A stretch of 32,605 nucleotides of DNA, from positions 1-32,605 of IMG/VR virus record IMGVR_UViG_3300036978_000177; one strand, written 5' to 3'. The notes under the pieces were generated by a model that was given only the letters and a program-made list of their open reading frames with translations, was not told the DNA's origin and searched no databases. The translations under genes and the position numbers were made by a program. The DNA comes from a virus. Numbering within the stretch: the first letter of the stretch is position 1; each line of letters begins with the position of its first letter. Of the stretch, positions 23,476 through 31,863 are shown piece by piece.

Positions 23476-23648
23476 AGGTTGATGATCATGTTAAGAAGAA
23501 TGCCGGTGAGGACTCCAAAGGCATAGAGTGCCACAATGCCAATCACAGGCACAGTGCGGTCATATCGACGCAGACGATCATATCTGCGGTGGTTGTTGTT
23601 GATCGGGTGGCGTTCGATGCCCAGCAGTTTTTTAGTTTCTTGTGTCAT
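23472..23648 (-). CDS. Small membrane protein upstream of DUF2800
   Basis: The product is 58 residues. The N-terminal half is basic (IERHPINNNHRRYDRLRRYD, about 11-30) and the C-terminal half is one hydrophobic helix (VPVIGIVALYAFGVLTGILL, about 33-52). It would be a single-pass inner membrane protein with a positively charged cytoplasmic part, able to bind nucleic acid or lipid head groups. Its stop overlaps the DUF2800 start (ATGA), which supports translation. A structured sequence lies 28 bases upstream of its start. A role in anchoring replication at the membrane is a guess. Confidence 0.6.
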   Translation of the reverse strand: MTQETKKLLGIERHPINNNHRRYDRLRRYDRTVPVIGIVALYAFGVLTGILLNMIINL

Positions 23649-23676
23649 AGTGTTTGGTTCTGTTTGGTAAAGTTGA

Positions 23677-23759
23677 TTCTCTCAGATCTGTCATGTTTTG
23701 AAGTCATCGCTGACAGGTATTGTTTTATCCTTGGTCACCACCCAAGCGATCTGAGAGAA
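23677..23759 (-). other. Structured leader with 12 bp closing stem
   Basis: TTCTCTCAGATC (23677-23688) and its perfect complement (23748-23759) enclose 59 bases. On the minus-strand transcript the inside can fold into CTTGG-N7-CCAAG and into GTCA-GCGA-TGAC, a hairpin with a GNRA-type tetraloop; a competing pairing CTGTCA/TGACAG is possible. This multi-branched layout lies between the stop of the 145-residue gene and the start of the small membrane protein, a place for a cis-acting RNA. It matches no riboswitch or ribozyme that I recognise. Confidence 0.5.
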
Positions 23760-23766
23760 AAGTGTT

Positions 23767-24204
23767 TTATTTGACCATCTCAAGTGCAGTGGTCAGTGCC
23801 ATCTCAATGGCAGGATAGAATGATTTGTCACAGGTGCTGATCTTCTGTCCAGCAATCCCTGCACCGTCGAGTAGGTCACGCAGTGCAGCCGGGCTGTTGA
23901 AGGCGATGAATGACTTGGCAAGATTGGTGATTGACTCCACAGTTGGTGCTTTGACCACCAGTGTTGGTGTCTCCTCTTCCTCATCCTCCAGAGTGATCTC
24001 TGGTGTGATGATCGATGTGATCGGTGCTGGTGGATCCACTGGAGCCGGTGGTGTGACCTTCTCCTTCTTGACCTTCGGTGTCGGTGCTGGATCCACTGGA
24101 GCCGGTGCCGTGATCGGTGCGGTGGTGAGTTGGTTTATGTCAATGCCTCGCTCGAGGATTGAGCAGAGTCTGTCTAGTGCTGGGATGCTGATTGTGATGT
24201 TCAT
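23767..24204 (-). CDS. Unknown protein with Pro-rich linker
   Basis: The product is 145 residues. An N-terminal helix (IPALDRLCSILERGIDINQL) is followed by a repetitive Pro/Ala/Val/Lys linker (two copies of PAPVDP with KVKKEKV between), an acidic stretch (LEDEEEETP), and a C-terminal helical domain (SITNLAKSFIAFNSPAALRD, then STCDKSFYPAIEMALTTAL). The C-terminal part resembles the helix-loop-helix tails seen on phage proteins of DNA-replication clusters, in which a L-A-x-x-x-A-x-x-x-L region precedes a conserved Y-x-x-x-x-x-A-L. I know no function. It is the first gene after terminator copy 2. Confidence 0.6.
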   Translation of the reverse strand: MNITISIPALDRLCSILERGIDINQLTTAPITAPAPVDPAPTPKVKKEKVTPPAPVDPPAPITSIITPEITLEDEEEETPTLVVKAPTVESITNLAKSFIAFNSPAALRDLLDGAGIAGQKISTCDKSFYPAIEMALTTALEMVK

Positions 24205-24239
24205 AGTTTGGTAGTTGTAAATGGTTAGATGTTACGCCC

Positions 24240-24270
24240 AGAAAACCCCACCCAATTCAATGGGTGAGGT
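24240..24270 (-). terminator. Intrinsic terminator, repeat copy 2
   Basis: This is the same hairpin as at 21478-21508: ACCTCACCCA (24270-24261) pairs with TGGGTGGGGT (24254-24245), loop of 6, then TTTTC. It lies 19 bases after the stop of the 66-residue gene. Thirty-seven bases (24235-24271) are identical to copy 1. Confidence 0.8.
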
Positions 24271-24289
24271 GATGCTGTGGGTGGTTGGA

Positions 24290-24490
24290 TCAATCTGCGA
24301 TCATTGACCACTCTGCTGCACTTGGGAAAGCTTGATCTTGATCACCATGCATTAGCGCACCATTATATTTGCCAATCTCACATGACTCAAGTCCTTCATA
24401 GTTGCTTTTGCTCCAGTTGTTTTCCCAGTCAGCGTGTTTTGCTGCGATGTTTGCATTAACTATTTCTACGATTTGTTGAAGTGATTTCAT
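24290..24490 (-). CDS. Stand-alone small acidic gene, cassette A
   Basis: The product is 66 residues, MKSLQQIVEIVNANIAAKHA at the start and LMHGDQDQAFPSAAEWSMIA near the end, with 10 acidic and 4 basic residues. I recognise no family. It is unrelated in sequence to the 114-residue gene of cassette B but sits between the same upstream repeat (20 bases before its start) and the same terminator. The size, acidity and isolated transcription unit are those expected of phage inhibitors of host enzymes or of defence systems; this is an inference and not shown by any motif. Confidence 0.75.
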   Translation of the reverse strand: MKSLQQIVEIVNANIAAKHADWENNWSKSNYEGLESCEIGKYNGALMHGDQDQAFPSAAEWSMIAD

Positions 24491-24510
24491 ATTGTTTGTG
24501 TGGTTCGATT

Positions 24511-24574
24511 TGGTTCAGTGCCGTCCGGCGGGGATAGACTAGCATACTTTTTTGTATATCGTCAACATTTATTT
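24511..24574 (-). promoter_or_regulatory. Promoter/operator-like repeat, copy A
   Basis: This copy reads on the minus strand TTGACG, then an interrupted dyad ATATAC-N6-GTATGC, CTAGTCTA, then CCCCGCC-GGACGGC. It lies between the primase gene and the 66-residue gene. The TTGACG and the TATGCT are 13 bases apart, as in copy B. The conserved part extends into the transcribed leader (GCC/GGC mini-hairpin, then GAACCAAA), suggesting control both of transcription and of the mRNA. Confidence 0.55.
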
Positions 24575-24619
24575 GCGTATTTTTTCACATTTGTTGAAAA
24601 TAGTTCTACAGCCTATATA

Positions 24620-26971
24620 CTAGAAAGGATCCATGCAGTCGTCAATTGTCACTTCTTCACCTTTTTTTGGCATGATCACCCAGTAAAACGCACCATTTTT
24701 CTTCTTCGGTGAGATCATCGATGACTCATCACCTGAGTAGATCACACGCTCAGAATGTGTTTTTGTTAGATGTTGGAGTTGTGAAATCAGCACCTTGGGT
24801 GATGGGCAGAATCTGCTGAACTGCATCTGTGAGTTGCGTGTGCCAACGTCACTCAGGATCTCAAACAAAGCACCCACCGTGCCGGTCCATGCTTCGGGCT
24901 TTTCATCCTCCTCAAACAACTGGCAGAACAGTCTGCCATGTGCAGCACCATCGATGCGCTCAATCAGTGAATGCTCTGGACTGCCCTCATTTATCAGATC
25001 CAGCACACTTGGGTTGTGATAGGACAAAGTGGGAAATCGTTTGGCAGGGTCAACGATGTGTGCGGGGATGATGAACTCCTCCAGCAAGAAGTGCAAGAAT
25101 GCTGGCAACTCACTCAGGATCTTCTGCTGTGTTGGTTCATACCACCCGGCAGTGGTATTGTCGATCAGACCACCAACCATGCTCTGTGCTTTGAGCAAGA
25201 TGATCTTGTCCTTGATGCCCTCGTTCATCTGCGGCAGAGTGCTGATCGATGAGTTCTCCATGTTCATCAGTCGCACAAATCTCCACCATGGTTTGACTGG
25301 GATCTTGTCGGCAAACTTCTGGTGATAGTCACCACCGGTGCCAACTGTGAGTGACTTGATCTGTTCGCCCAGTTTTGATCGGCTCTTGAAGTCTGGCAGC
25401 AGCACACTGGTGTCATCCAAGAACAGCAACTCACACTGGAACAGGTCAGAGTTGAATGCTGCACCATACTCTGAGAACATACTGTCGGCATTGGTGCTGC
25501 GTCCACCCAGTAGGTGTGGCAAGATGTTGTCGAGCAGCAGAGTCTTGCCACTGTTGACCTCACCCAAGATGTGCAAGAACTGACAAGGTGAGAACTTTGA
25601 TTGACGCTTGCCATCATTGCGAAATGCCTTGGCACTGGCACTGGTCCATCCGTAGAACACATCAAGTTGATGTGGTGAGTGGTCAAACATGTGTGTGAGT
25701 AGTTTTTTGATGGTCCCCCATTCACCCTTCCGTGGTTTGATCACTGTGGGTGAACGCATCACCAGATAGTCATATCCATTCTCTGAATGCACACCGGCAC
25801 ACCGTCCACTGGCACCTTGCATGATGGCATCAATTGGGTGGTGCATCTCCACTCCAGCGATGAAGGTGTCCACCGGTGACTGACCCTCACCAGTCATCTT
25901 GATGCCTCGCATCCCCACATCGATCAACTGCCTTGCCATCGATCTGCCAGACAGTGAGATCCACTTCCCACTGATCGACTCTGTGTAATACTTCCCACCA
26001 TGATAATAATACAGCACATCCTTGCAAGTGGTGATCGATGCCTCAAACCCAGCCACATCCCATTTGCCCTTGGCAATCGTCATTGGGTAGTTGTCACCCT
26101 TCGGATCAAAATAGACCACACGCTGGGCAGATCTGCCATCATCCGCTGCACTCACGTTGGGCATCCTTGCCACCTGTGAGCGCACTGCCATTTGTTTGTC
26201 TGCACCATATAGACAGGCAACGGTGAAGATGGCATCCACCTCTGCCAGTGATGCTTGTCGTGCGTCAAACCAAAAGTGCAAAGACTTGCCACCGGTGTCC
26301 ACCACCATCTTCAGAGGCACATACTTTGAGAGACTCATGGCAAAGGTGGAGAACTGCTGGACCACCTTGGCATCTGTGCTGTCCATCTCCAGCAGCATGT
26401 ATGGTCTGCTGGCTACATTGGCATTGCACCGGGTGCTGAGTTTCTGTCCACCGTTCTTCTGATCGCGGATCCATGCACCTTCTATTGATTTGAAGGTTGA
26501 CGGGTTGAGAAATTTGAATGCATCAAGTGCTGGGTGTGGGTAGAGGTTGACGATATCCTCGACCACCACCAAGGTGCCAGACTGTTTGCTGATTTCTTGG
26601 ATTCCTATGATCTCATCCTGTAGGAAAAGGTTTTTGATGATGCTGCTGGTCTTGATGCCAGTCCTGTGTGGCGATGCCTCCACAATGGTGGAGAGTGGTG
26701 TGCAGTTGAGCCGGTGCAGCAGCTTCTCATCTGCGTCTGGCATGGTCACCTTGTCATCATCATCTGGCACATCAGTGGACCAGATAAGGTCAACCACACG
26801 TTGTGTGGCTGTGTGGTGGTCTGGTCTGGTGGAGTCATAGATTGACCTCAGATGCTCAAGTGTTTCTTCTTTGGATGCACCAGCGTTCTGGCATCTACGT
26901 GCTGCGGCTGGTAGTCCAGCATTGTGTCCATCTCCTGCCGGTGGCAGAGTTATATTTTCGATTTTGCTCAT
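24620..26971 (-). CDS. Primase-helicase (AEP primase plus SF3 helicase)
   Basis: The product is 783 residues. An N-terminal helical region (about 15-65, AAARRCQNAGASKEETLEHL) is of the PriCT type. The middle has the archaeo-eukaryotic primase features LLEMDSTDA (Asp197) and VVDTGGKSLHFWFD (His232). The C-terminal part is a superfamily 3 helicase with Walker A HILGEVNSGKTLLL (470-477) and Walker B CELLFLDDTSV (515-520). Such proteins unwind and prime at a phage origin, so this is the most likely origin-recognition or origin-opening enzyme here. It is the first leftward gene after the large non-coding region with inverted repeats. A sigma-70-like promoter lies just upstream. Confidence 0.9.
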   Translation of the reverse strand: MSKIENITLPPAGDGHNAGLPAAARRCQNAGASKEETLEHLRSIYDSTRPDHHTATQRVVDLIWSTDVPDDDDKVTMPDADEKLLHRLNCTPLSTIVEASPHRTGIKTSSIIKNLFLQDEIIGIQEISKQSGTLVVVEDIVNLYPHPALDAFKFLNPSTFKSIEGAWIRDQKNGGQKLSTRCNANVASRPYMLLEMDSTDAKVVQQFSTFAMSLSKYVPLKMVVDTGGKSLHFWFDARQASLAEVDAIFTVACLYGADKQMAVRSQVARMPNVSAADDGRSAQRVVYFDPKGDNYPMTIAKGKWDVAGFEASITTCKDVLYYYHGGKYYTESISGKWISLSGRSMARQLIDVGMRGIKMTGEGQSPVDTFIAGVEMHHPIDAIMQGASGRCAGVHSENGYDYLVMRSPTVIKPRKGEWGTIKKLLTHMFDHSPHQLDVFYGWTSASAKAFRNDGKRQSKFSPCQFLHILGEVNSGKTLLLDNILPHLLGGRSTNADSMFSEYGAAFNSDLFQCELLFLDDTSVLLPDFKSRSKLGEQIKSLTVGTGGDYHQKFADKIPVKPWWRFVRLMNMENSSISTLPQMNEGIKDKIILLKAQSMVGGLIDNTTAGWYEPTQQKILSELPAFLHFLLEEFIIPAHIVDPAKRFPTLSYHNPSVLDLINEGSPEHSLIERIDGAAHGRLFCQLFEEDEKPEAWTGTVGALFEILSDVGTRNSQMQFSRFCPSPKVLISQLQHLTKTHSERVIYSGDESSMISPKKKNGAFYWVIMPKKGEEVTIDDCMDPF

Positions 26972-26996
26972 GGTTGGTTGTGGTTGAGATGCGGAG

Positions 26997-27023
26997 ATTG
27001 TACTGAGAAGTATGAGTTGTCAA
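26997..27023 (-). promoter_or_regulatory. Candidate early leftward promoter
   Basis: On the minus strand TTGACA (27023-27018) and TACAAT (27002-26997) are separated by 15 bases, a perfect -35 and a good -10 with a slightly short spacer. It lies 26 bases before the start codon of the primase-helicase gene and would drive the whole leftward operon. Confidence 0.55.
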
Positions 27024-27189
27024 AACTATTTTTTGCCTTTTTTAGCCACCTCGGCAGGTCATTTCTAACACTGATTTTGGATCGAGTGAACAAAATTCTG
27101 AGGTGGTGGTCAGAATGATTTGAGAGGATTATCTGCGAGGATTCATGCAGATGAGTGCAAAAAGGTGATTTGCAGAGATTTGTGCAGAT

Positions 27190-27240
27190 AAACAGCACCC
27201 GAAAAAAGTTGTGTTGCATGATTTGTGTTTCGTGCTGTTT
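27190..27240. repeat. 9 bp inverted repeat
   Basis: AAACAGCAC (27190-27198) and GTGCTGTTT (27232-27240) are perfect complements 33 bases apart. Around it the words TGCAGA and TGCAAA occur several times (27120-27190). It lies between the leftward promoter and the large nested repeat and may belong to the same control or origin region. Confidence 0.45.
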
Positions 27241-27271
27241 TTTGCACAAATAAGAGAGAAACCTATATGTG

Positions 27272-27572
27272 CCAATGGTTTTTTCTTAGGGCAGCAAAAT
27301 ATGCCTGCCCTACCCACTGCCCCCCAAAAAGCCATTGGTGCATATGGGTTTGCGGGGATTTAGGGCAGAGGGCAGTGATTTGTACTTCTATTAGTGGAGG
27401 GTAAAAATATAGTATATATTGGGTTTTTTCATGTGTTCTTCATGTTATCTCTTTATATATGGGTACAGAAGTGCTGCCCTCTGCCCTTTTCTGTTAGATT
27501 TGGCAAAATTGCTATACATACCAATGACTTTTTGAAGGGCAGTGGGTAGGGCAGTGAAAATTCCACTGCCCT
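27272..27572. repeat. Nested inverted repeats, candidate replication origin
   Basis: CTGCCCTACCCACTGCCC (27305-27322) returns as a perfect complement at 27537-27554; with its flank the arms are 34 bp (27305-27338 against 27521-27554, 31 matches). Inside are a 14 bp perfect pair (27362-27375 with 27474-27487) and a 6 bp pair (27384-27389 with 27467-27472), and at the ends two local hairpins (27287-27312 and 27548-27572). The unit GGGCAG/CTGCCC occurs ten times, five in each orientation, in doublets spaced 7 or 12 bp. The centre (about 27,390-27,460) is AT-rich with TATATATT. No gene is present. The layout resembles an origin with protein-binding iterons and an unwinding region, next to the primase-helicase gene. 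Confidence 0.7.
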
Positions 27573-27786
27573 TTAGATATCTTAACTAATTTTTGACCAT
27601 CTAACGGAAAATTTGAGGTGCAATGCTGGCACCGGACCAGTGGCAGAAATATACAAATTAGTGCAGAAAAAGATTGCACTTTTGTCAAAACTGATCCACT
27701 CTCACCGCAGCACCACTGTGTGACCAGACTCAAATAATTTTGGGTTGAATGGTTGAGATCTGGCACACAGGGGGCAAAAATAAAAA
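27573..27786. other. Non-coding stretch before the regulator
   Basis: No credible gene is seen here. A small hairpin, AGTGCA (27660-27665) with TGCACT (27675-27680) followed by TTTTG, could be a weak rightward terminator. The rest is A/T-rich sequence without clear repeats. Confidence 0.4.
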
Positions 27787-27815
27787 TTGACAATGTGGGA
27801 AAATTAAGATAATAC
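27787..27815 (+). promoter_or_regulatory. Sigma-70-type promoter of the regulator gene
   Basis: TTGACA (27787-27792) and TAATAC (27810-27815) are 17 bases apart, a near-consensus promoter. The start codon of the regulator gene is at 27823, only 7 bases after the -10 box, so transcription is expected to begin at or next to the A of ATG and give a leaderless message. Confidence 0.75.
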
Positions 27816-27822
27816 CACACCC

Positions 27823-28055
27823 ATGGACAGATCCATTGATCACATCGCCAAACTTGAGGTTGGCATGAAAGAGGCAAGAGTGCTGGCAAGGGTCAGTGGC
27901 ATCTCTGCAAGGGCGATTGCTCAAGATATGAATGACACCAGAGTCAATGTGACCAACTCACTCTATGTCCTATCTCTGAAAGGTTTTGTGGTGGCTGATA
28001 GGTCCACAGCACCTGCACGATATATTCTCACACCACTTGGCAAGGAGGCACAGAG

Positions 28056-28068
<13 letters not shown>
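27823..28068 (+). CDS. Winged-helix DNA-binding regulator
   Basis: The product is 81 residues. After an N-terminal helix it has VLARVSGISARAIAQDMNDT and RVNVTNSLYVLSLKGFVVAD, followed by a wing RSTAPARYILTPLGKEAQRC, a MarR-like winged helix-turn-helix of minimal size. It is the first rightward gene after the origin-like region and lies under a strong promoter. It could regulate the switch to the late genes or bind the GGGCAG sites; both are inference. It overlaps the MuF gene by 13 bases. The AAGGAGG seven bases before the MuF start lies inside this coding sequence. Confidence 0.8.
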
Positions 28069-29734
<1,666 letters not shown>

Positions 29735-29750
<16 letters not shown>

Positions 29751-29899
29751 AAATGATAGACAACATCTATGATGATGTTGCCCTTGGTAAATATGATTCA
29801 GTGCAAGAAGCAGTGGATGACCTCATCTATTATGGTGAGGATCCAATGGTGGCACTCAACAGCGTGTTGGCAATGGACACAGTAGATGTGATAGATTGA
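29735..29899 (+). CDS. Small acidic protein behind the MuF-peptidase gene
   Basis: The product is 54 residues (MAKNLKMIDNIYDDVALGKY at the start), with 12 acidic and 3 basic residues and a helical pattern (DSVQEAVDDLIYYGEDP). It overlaps the end of the MuF gene by 16 bases in another frame and ends 4 bases before the small terminase gene. It has no recognised family. The position directly after a possible effector makes an inhibitor or immunity role thinkable; it may equally be a minor head or terminase accessory. Confidence 0.6.
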
Positions 29900-29903
29900 A
29901 CAT

Positions 29904-30443
29904 ATGGCAGCAAAAAAAACAGCATTGGTCAAGAAGGCACCAGTGGGGAGGGGCAGACCCACCAAACGCAATGATGGTGTCATCAAGGCAATTCTTGATG
30001 GTCTGAGCAATGGCACACCACTCACTGTCATCTGTCGTGGTCTGAGCATTCATGACAGCATAGTGAGGGATTGGATGAACACAGACGAACAATTATCCCT
30101 TGCCATCGCACATGCGAGAGAACTTGGTTTTGATGTCATCGCAGCAGAAGCACTGAGGATTGCTGATACACCAGTTGATGCATACATTGAAAAGATTGGC
30201 AAGGATGGTGTTGAGATCACAAAACAAGATGCGCTCGGTCACAGAAAACTACAGGTGGAGACAAGACTCAAACTGTTGGCGAAGTGGGATCCCAAACGCT
30301 ATGGTGACAAGCCAGAGATCATTGTGAACAACAACAACACTGCGGCTGGCAATGTCAACCTCGGTCAGCAGCAAGAAGCACAACTGGCACAACTGGTGGC
30401 AATGGCAAGAGCATCAGCCAAAAAGCAAGTCATCGATGTATGA
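29904..30443 (+). CDS. terS: Terminase small subunit
   Basis: The product is 179 residues. A basic N-terminus (GRGRPTKRNDGVIKAILDGL) is followed by an HTH region (VICRGLSIHDSIVRDWMNTD), then AIAHARELGFDVIAAEALRI and LQVETRLKLLAKWDPKRYGD, the pattern of TerS proteins that recognise the packaging site and load DNA into the motor. The C-terminus is Gln/Asn/Ala-rich and ends in a basic helix, as needed for contact with TerL. It overlaps the terL start by four bases. Confidence 0.85.
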   Translation: MAAKKTALVKKAPVGRGRPTKRNDGVIKAILDGLSNGTPLTVICRGLSIHDSIVRDWMNTDEQLSLAIAHARELGFDVIAAEALRIADTPVDAYIEKIGKDGVEITKQDALGHRKLQVETRLKLLAKWDPKRYGDKPEIIVNNNNTAAGNVNLGQQQEAQLAQLVAMARASAKKQVIDV

Positions 30444-31795
30444 AAATGTCACCAACAGAGTTCTGTGTGAAGGTGCTGGGAGTGATCCCATACTTCTGGC
30501 AGTGTGAGGCAATGGAGTCAGTGGCAATGGAGCAACCCAGCAGTGTGGTAGCTGCCAACGGATCCGGCAAGACAGCGCGGCTGGTGGCACCTCTGATCCT
30601 GTGGTTCCTCCATGAATATCCCCAAGGTCAATGTGTCTTCACCTCTGGATCTTGGATGCAGATTGAGAAGCAACTGATGCCAGCAGTCAAAGTCTTTTGT
30701 GGTAAGTTCCCACAATGGGAGTTCATGGCAACAGAGATCCGCACACCGTCTGGTGGTGTTGCCTTCGGGTTCAGCACAGACAATGCTGGCAGAGCAGAAG
30801 GTCACCATCCCAAGATCAGTGGTGAGGTGGATCCTGTGTTCTTGATCATCGATGAGGCAAAGACTGTGCCTGATGCCATCTTTGAAGCATTTGATCGCTG
30901 CACCAGACGCTTTGAGTTGTGGGTGTCATCCACTGGCAGCCCTCGAGGGCAGTTCTACGATTCCTTCCACAAAAACGCAGCACAATACTGGACCAGAAAG
31001 GTGCCAAGCACAGAATGTCCACACATCAGTGCAGAGAAAAGAGAGTTGGATCTGATCAAATATGGTGAGGGTCATCCACTCTACAGATCCAAACATCTGG
31101 CAGAGTTCACTGAGGATCTCGACCGTCTGGTCCTATCGGCACCGGCACTGCGGTCTGCACTCGACACCCAGCCGGTGGAGAACGAGGTTGGTGAGGTGGT
31201 GGCGTTCTGTGACTTTGCTGCTGGCAGAGATGAGAACGTGCTGTGCATCCGTAGAGGCAACAAGGCACGGATCATCAAAGCGTGGGTGGAGAAGGACACA
31301 GTGCAAGCAGCCCGGGAGTTTGTGCAGATGTTCACCGATGAGAAACTATCTGCCGGTCAGATCTGGGGTGATGCTGATGGACTTGGCACAGGGTTCATTG
31401 ATCAGTTTGCTGAGATGGGATGGCACATCAACAGGTTCCATGGTGGTCAGACCAGCACAGAGAAGGATGAGTATGCCAACCTCATTGCACAGGTCTGGCA
31501 TGTAGGTGCCAGAGACATTGAGAGAGGCAGGATCAACCTTGGACAACTTGACACCAAGACCTTTGAGCAGTTGACCACCAGAAAATCTGAGTGGAATGAG
31601 ACAGGCAAACTCAGGTGTGAGTCAAAGGAAAAGATGGCAATCCATGGTCTAAAGTCACCAGACAGAGCAGATGCACTGCTTGGGTGCATTGTGATGGGAT
31701 CAAGGATCACCGGTGCCATGGGTAGTGCGACTGTGGTCAGCACAAGCAAGTCAGCATTCAAACCCAGAGCAGTCAAAGGGTTTAATGCACTCTGA
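30440..31795 (+). CDS. terL: Terminase large subunit (ATPase-nuclease)
   Basis: The product is 451 residues. The ATPase has Walker A VAANGSGKTARL (38-45) and Walker B VFLIIDEAK (Asp138-Glu139). The nuclease half has an RNase H-like set: AFCDFAAGRDENV (Asp258), IWGDADGLGTG (Asp311, Asp313) and SPDRADALLG near residue 410. It powers DNA packaging and cuts the concatemer. The circular overlap of the assembly fits a headful packager, which this class often is. It is coupled to terS by overlap (ATGA) and ends 68 bases before the portal start. Confidence 0.95.
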   Translation: MKMSPTEFCVKVLGVIPYFWQCEAMESVAMEQPSSVVAANGSGKTARLVAPLILWFLHEYPQGQCVFTSGSWMQIEKQLMPAVKVFCGKFPQWEFMATEIRTPSGGVAFGFSTDNAGRAEGHHPKISGEVDPVFLIIDEAKTVPDAIFEAFDRCTRRFELWVSSTGSPRGQFYDSFHKNAAQYWTRKVPSTECPHISAEKRELDLIKYGEGHPLYRSKHLAEFTEDLDRLVLSAPALRSALDTQPVENEVGEVVAFCDFAAGRDENVLCIRRGNKARIIKAWVEKDTVQAAREFVQMFTDEKLSAGQIWGDADGLGTGFIDQFAEMGWHINRFHGGQTSTEKDEYANLIAQVWHVGARDIERGRINLGQLDTKTFEQLTTRKSEWNETGKLRCESKEKMAIHGLKSPDRADALLGCIVMGSRITGAMGSATVVSTSKSAFKPRAVKGFNAL

Positions 31796-31863
31796 TACCT
31801 TTTATATAAGATACCACACGCTTTTACTTCACACCGGAACTGGTCTGTGCTATTGGTCAACCC
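31796..31863 (+). promoter_or_regulatory. Possible late promoter before the portal
   Basis: The 68-base gap contains TATATAAGATACCACACG, which resembles the TAAGATAATACCACACCC next to the promoter at 27,805-27,822. A -35 element is not convincing. Shared wording with the other rightward start suggests the same recognition factor. No hairpin terminator is visible here. Confidence 0.3.

Noticed and set aside
23677-23759. Hammerhead or twister ribozyme
   Set aside because: The CUGAUGA and GAAA core of hammerheads is absent and the twister consensus is not seen; only a generic structured leader can be supported.
26968-27249. Minus-strand frame of 93 codons in the divergent gap
   Set aside because: It covers the promoter of the primase gene and the inverted repeats, has no start context and a random-looking product.
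27305-27554. Small transposable element (MITE) with terminal inverted repeats
   Set aside because: No target duplication is seen at the arm ends and the internal symmetrical layers and hexamer doublets are better explained by a regulatory or origin role; not fully excluded.
27512-27889. Minus-strand frame of 125 codons over the repeats and the regulator
   Set aside because: It runs through the hairpin repeats and the promoter, with a Cys/Ser/Pro-rich product of no recognisable kind.
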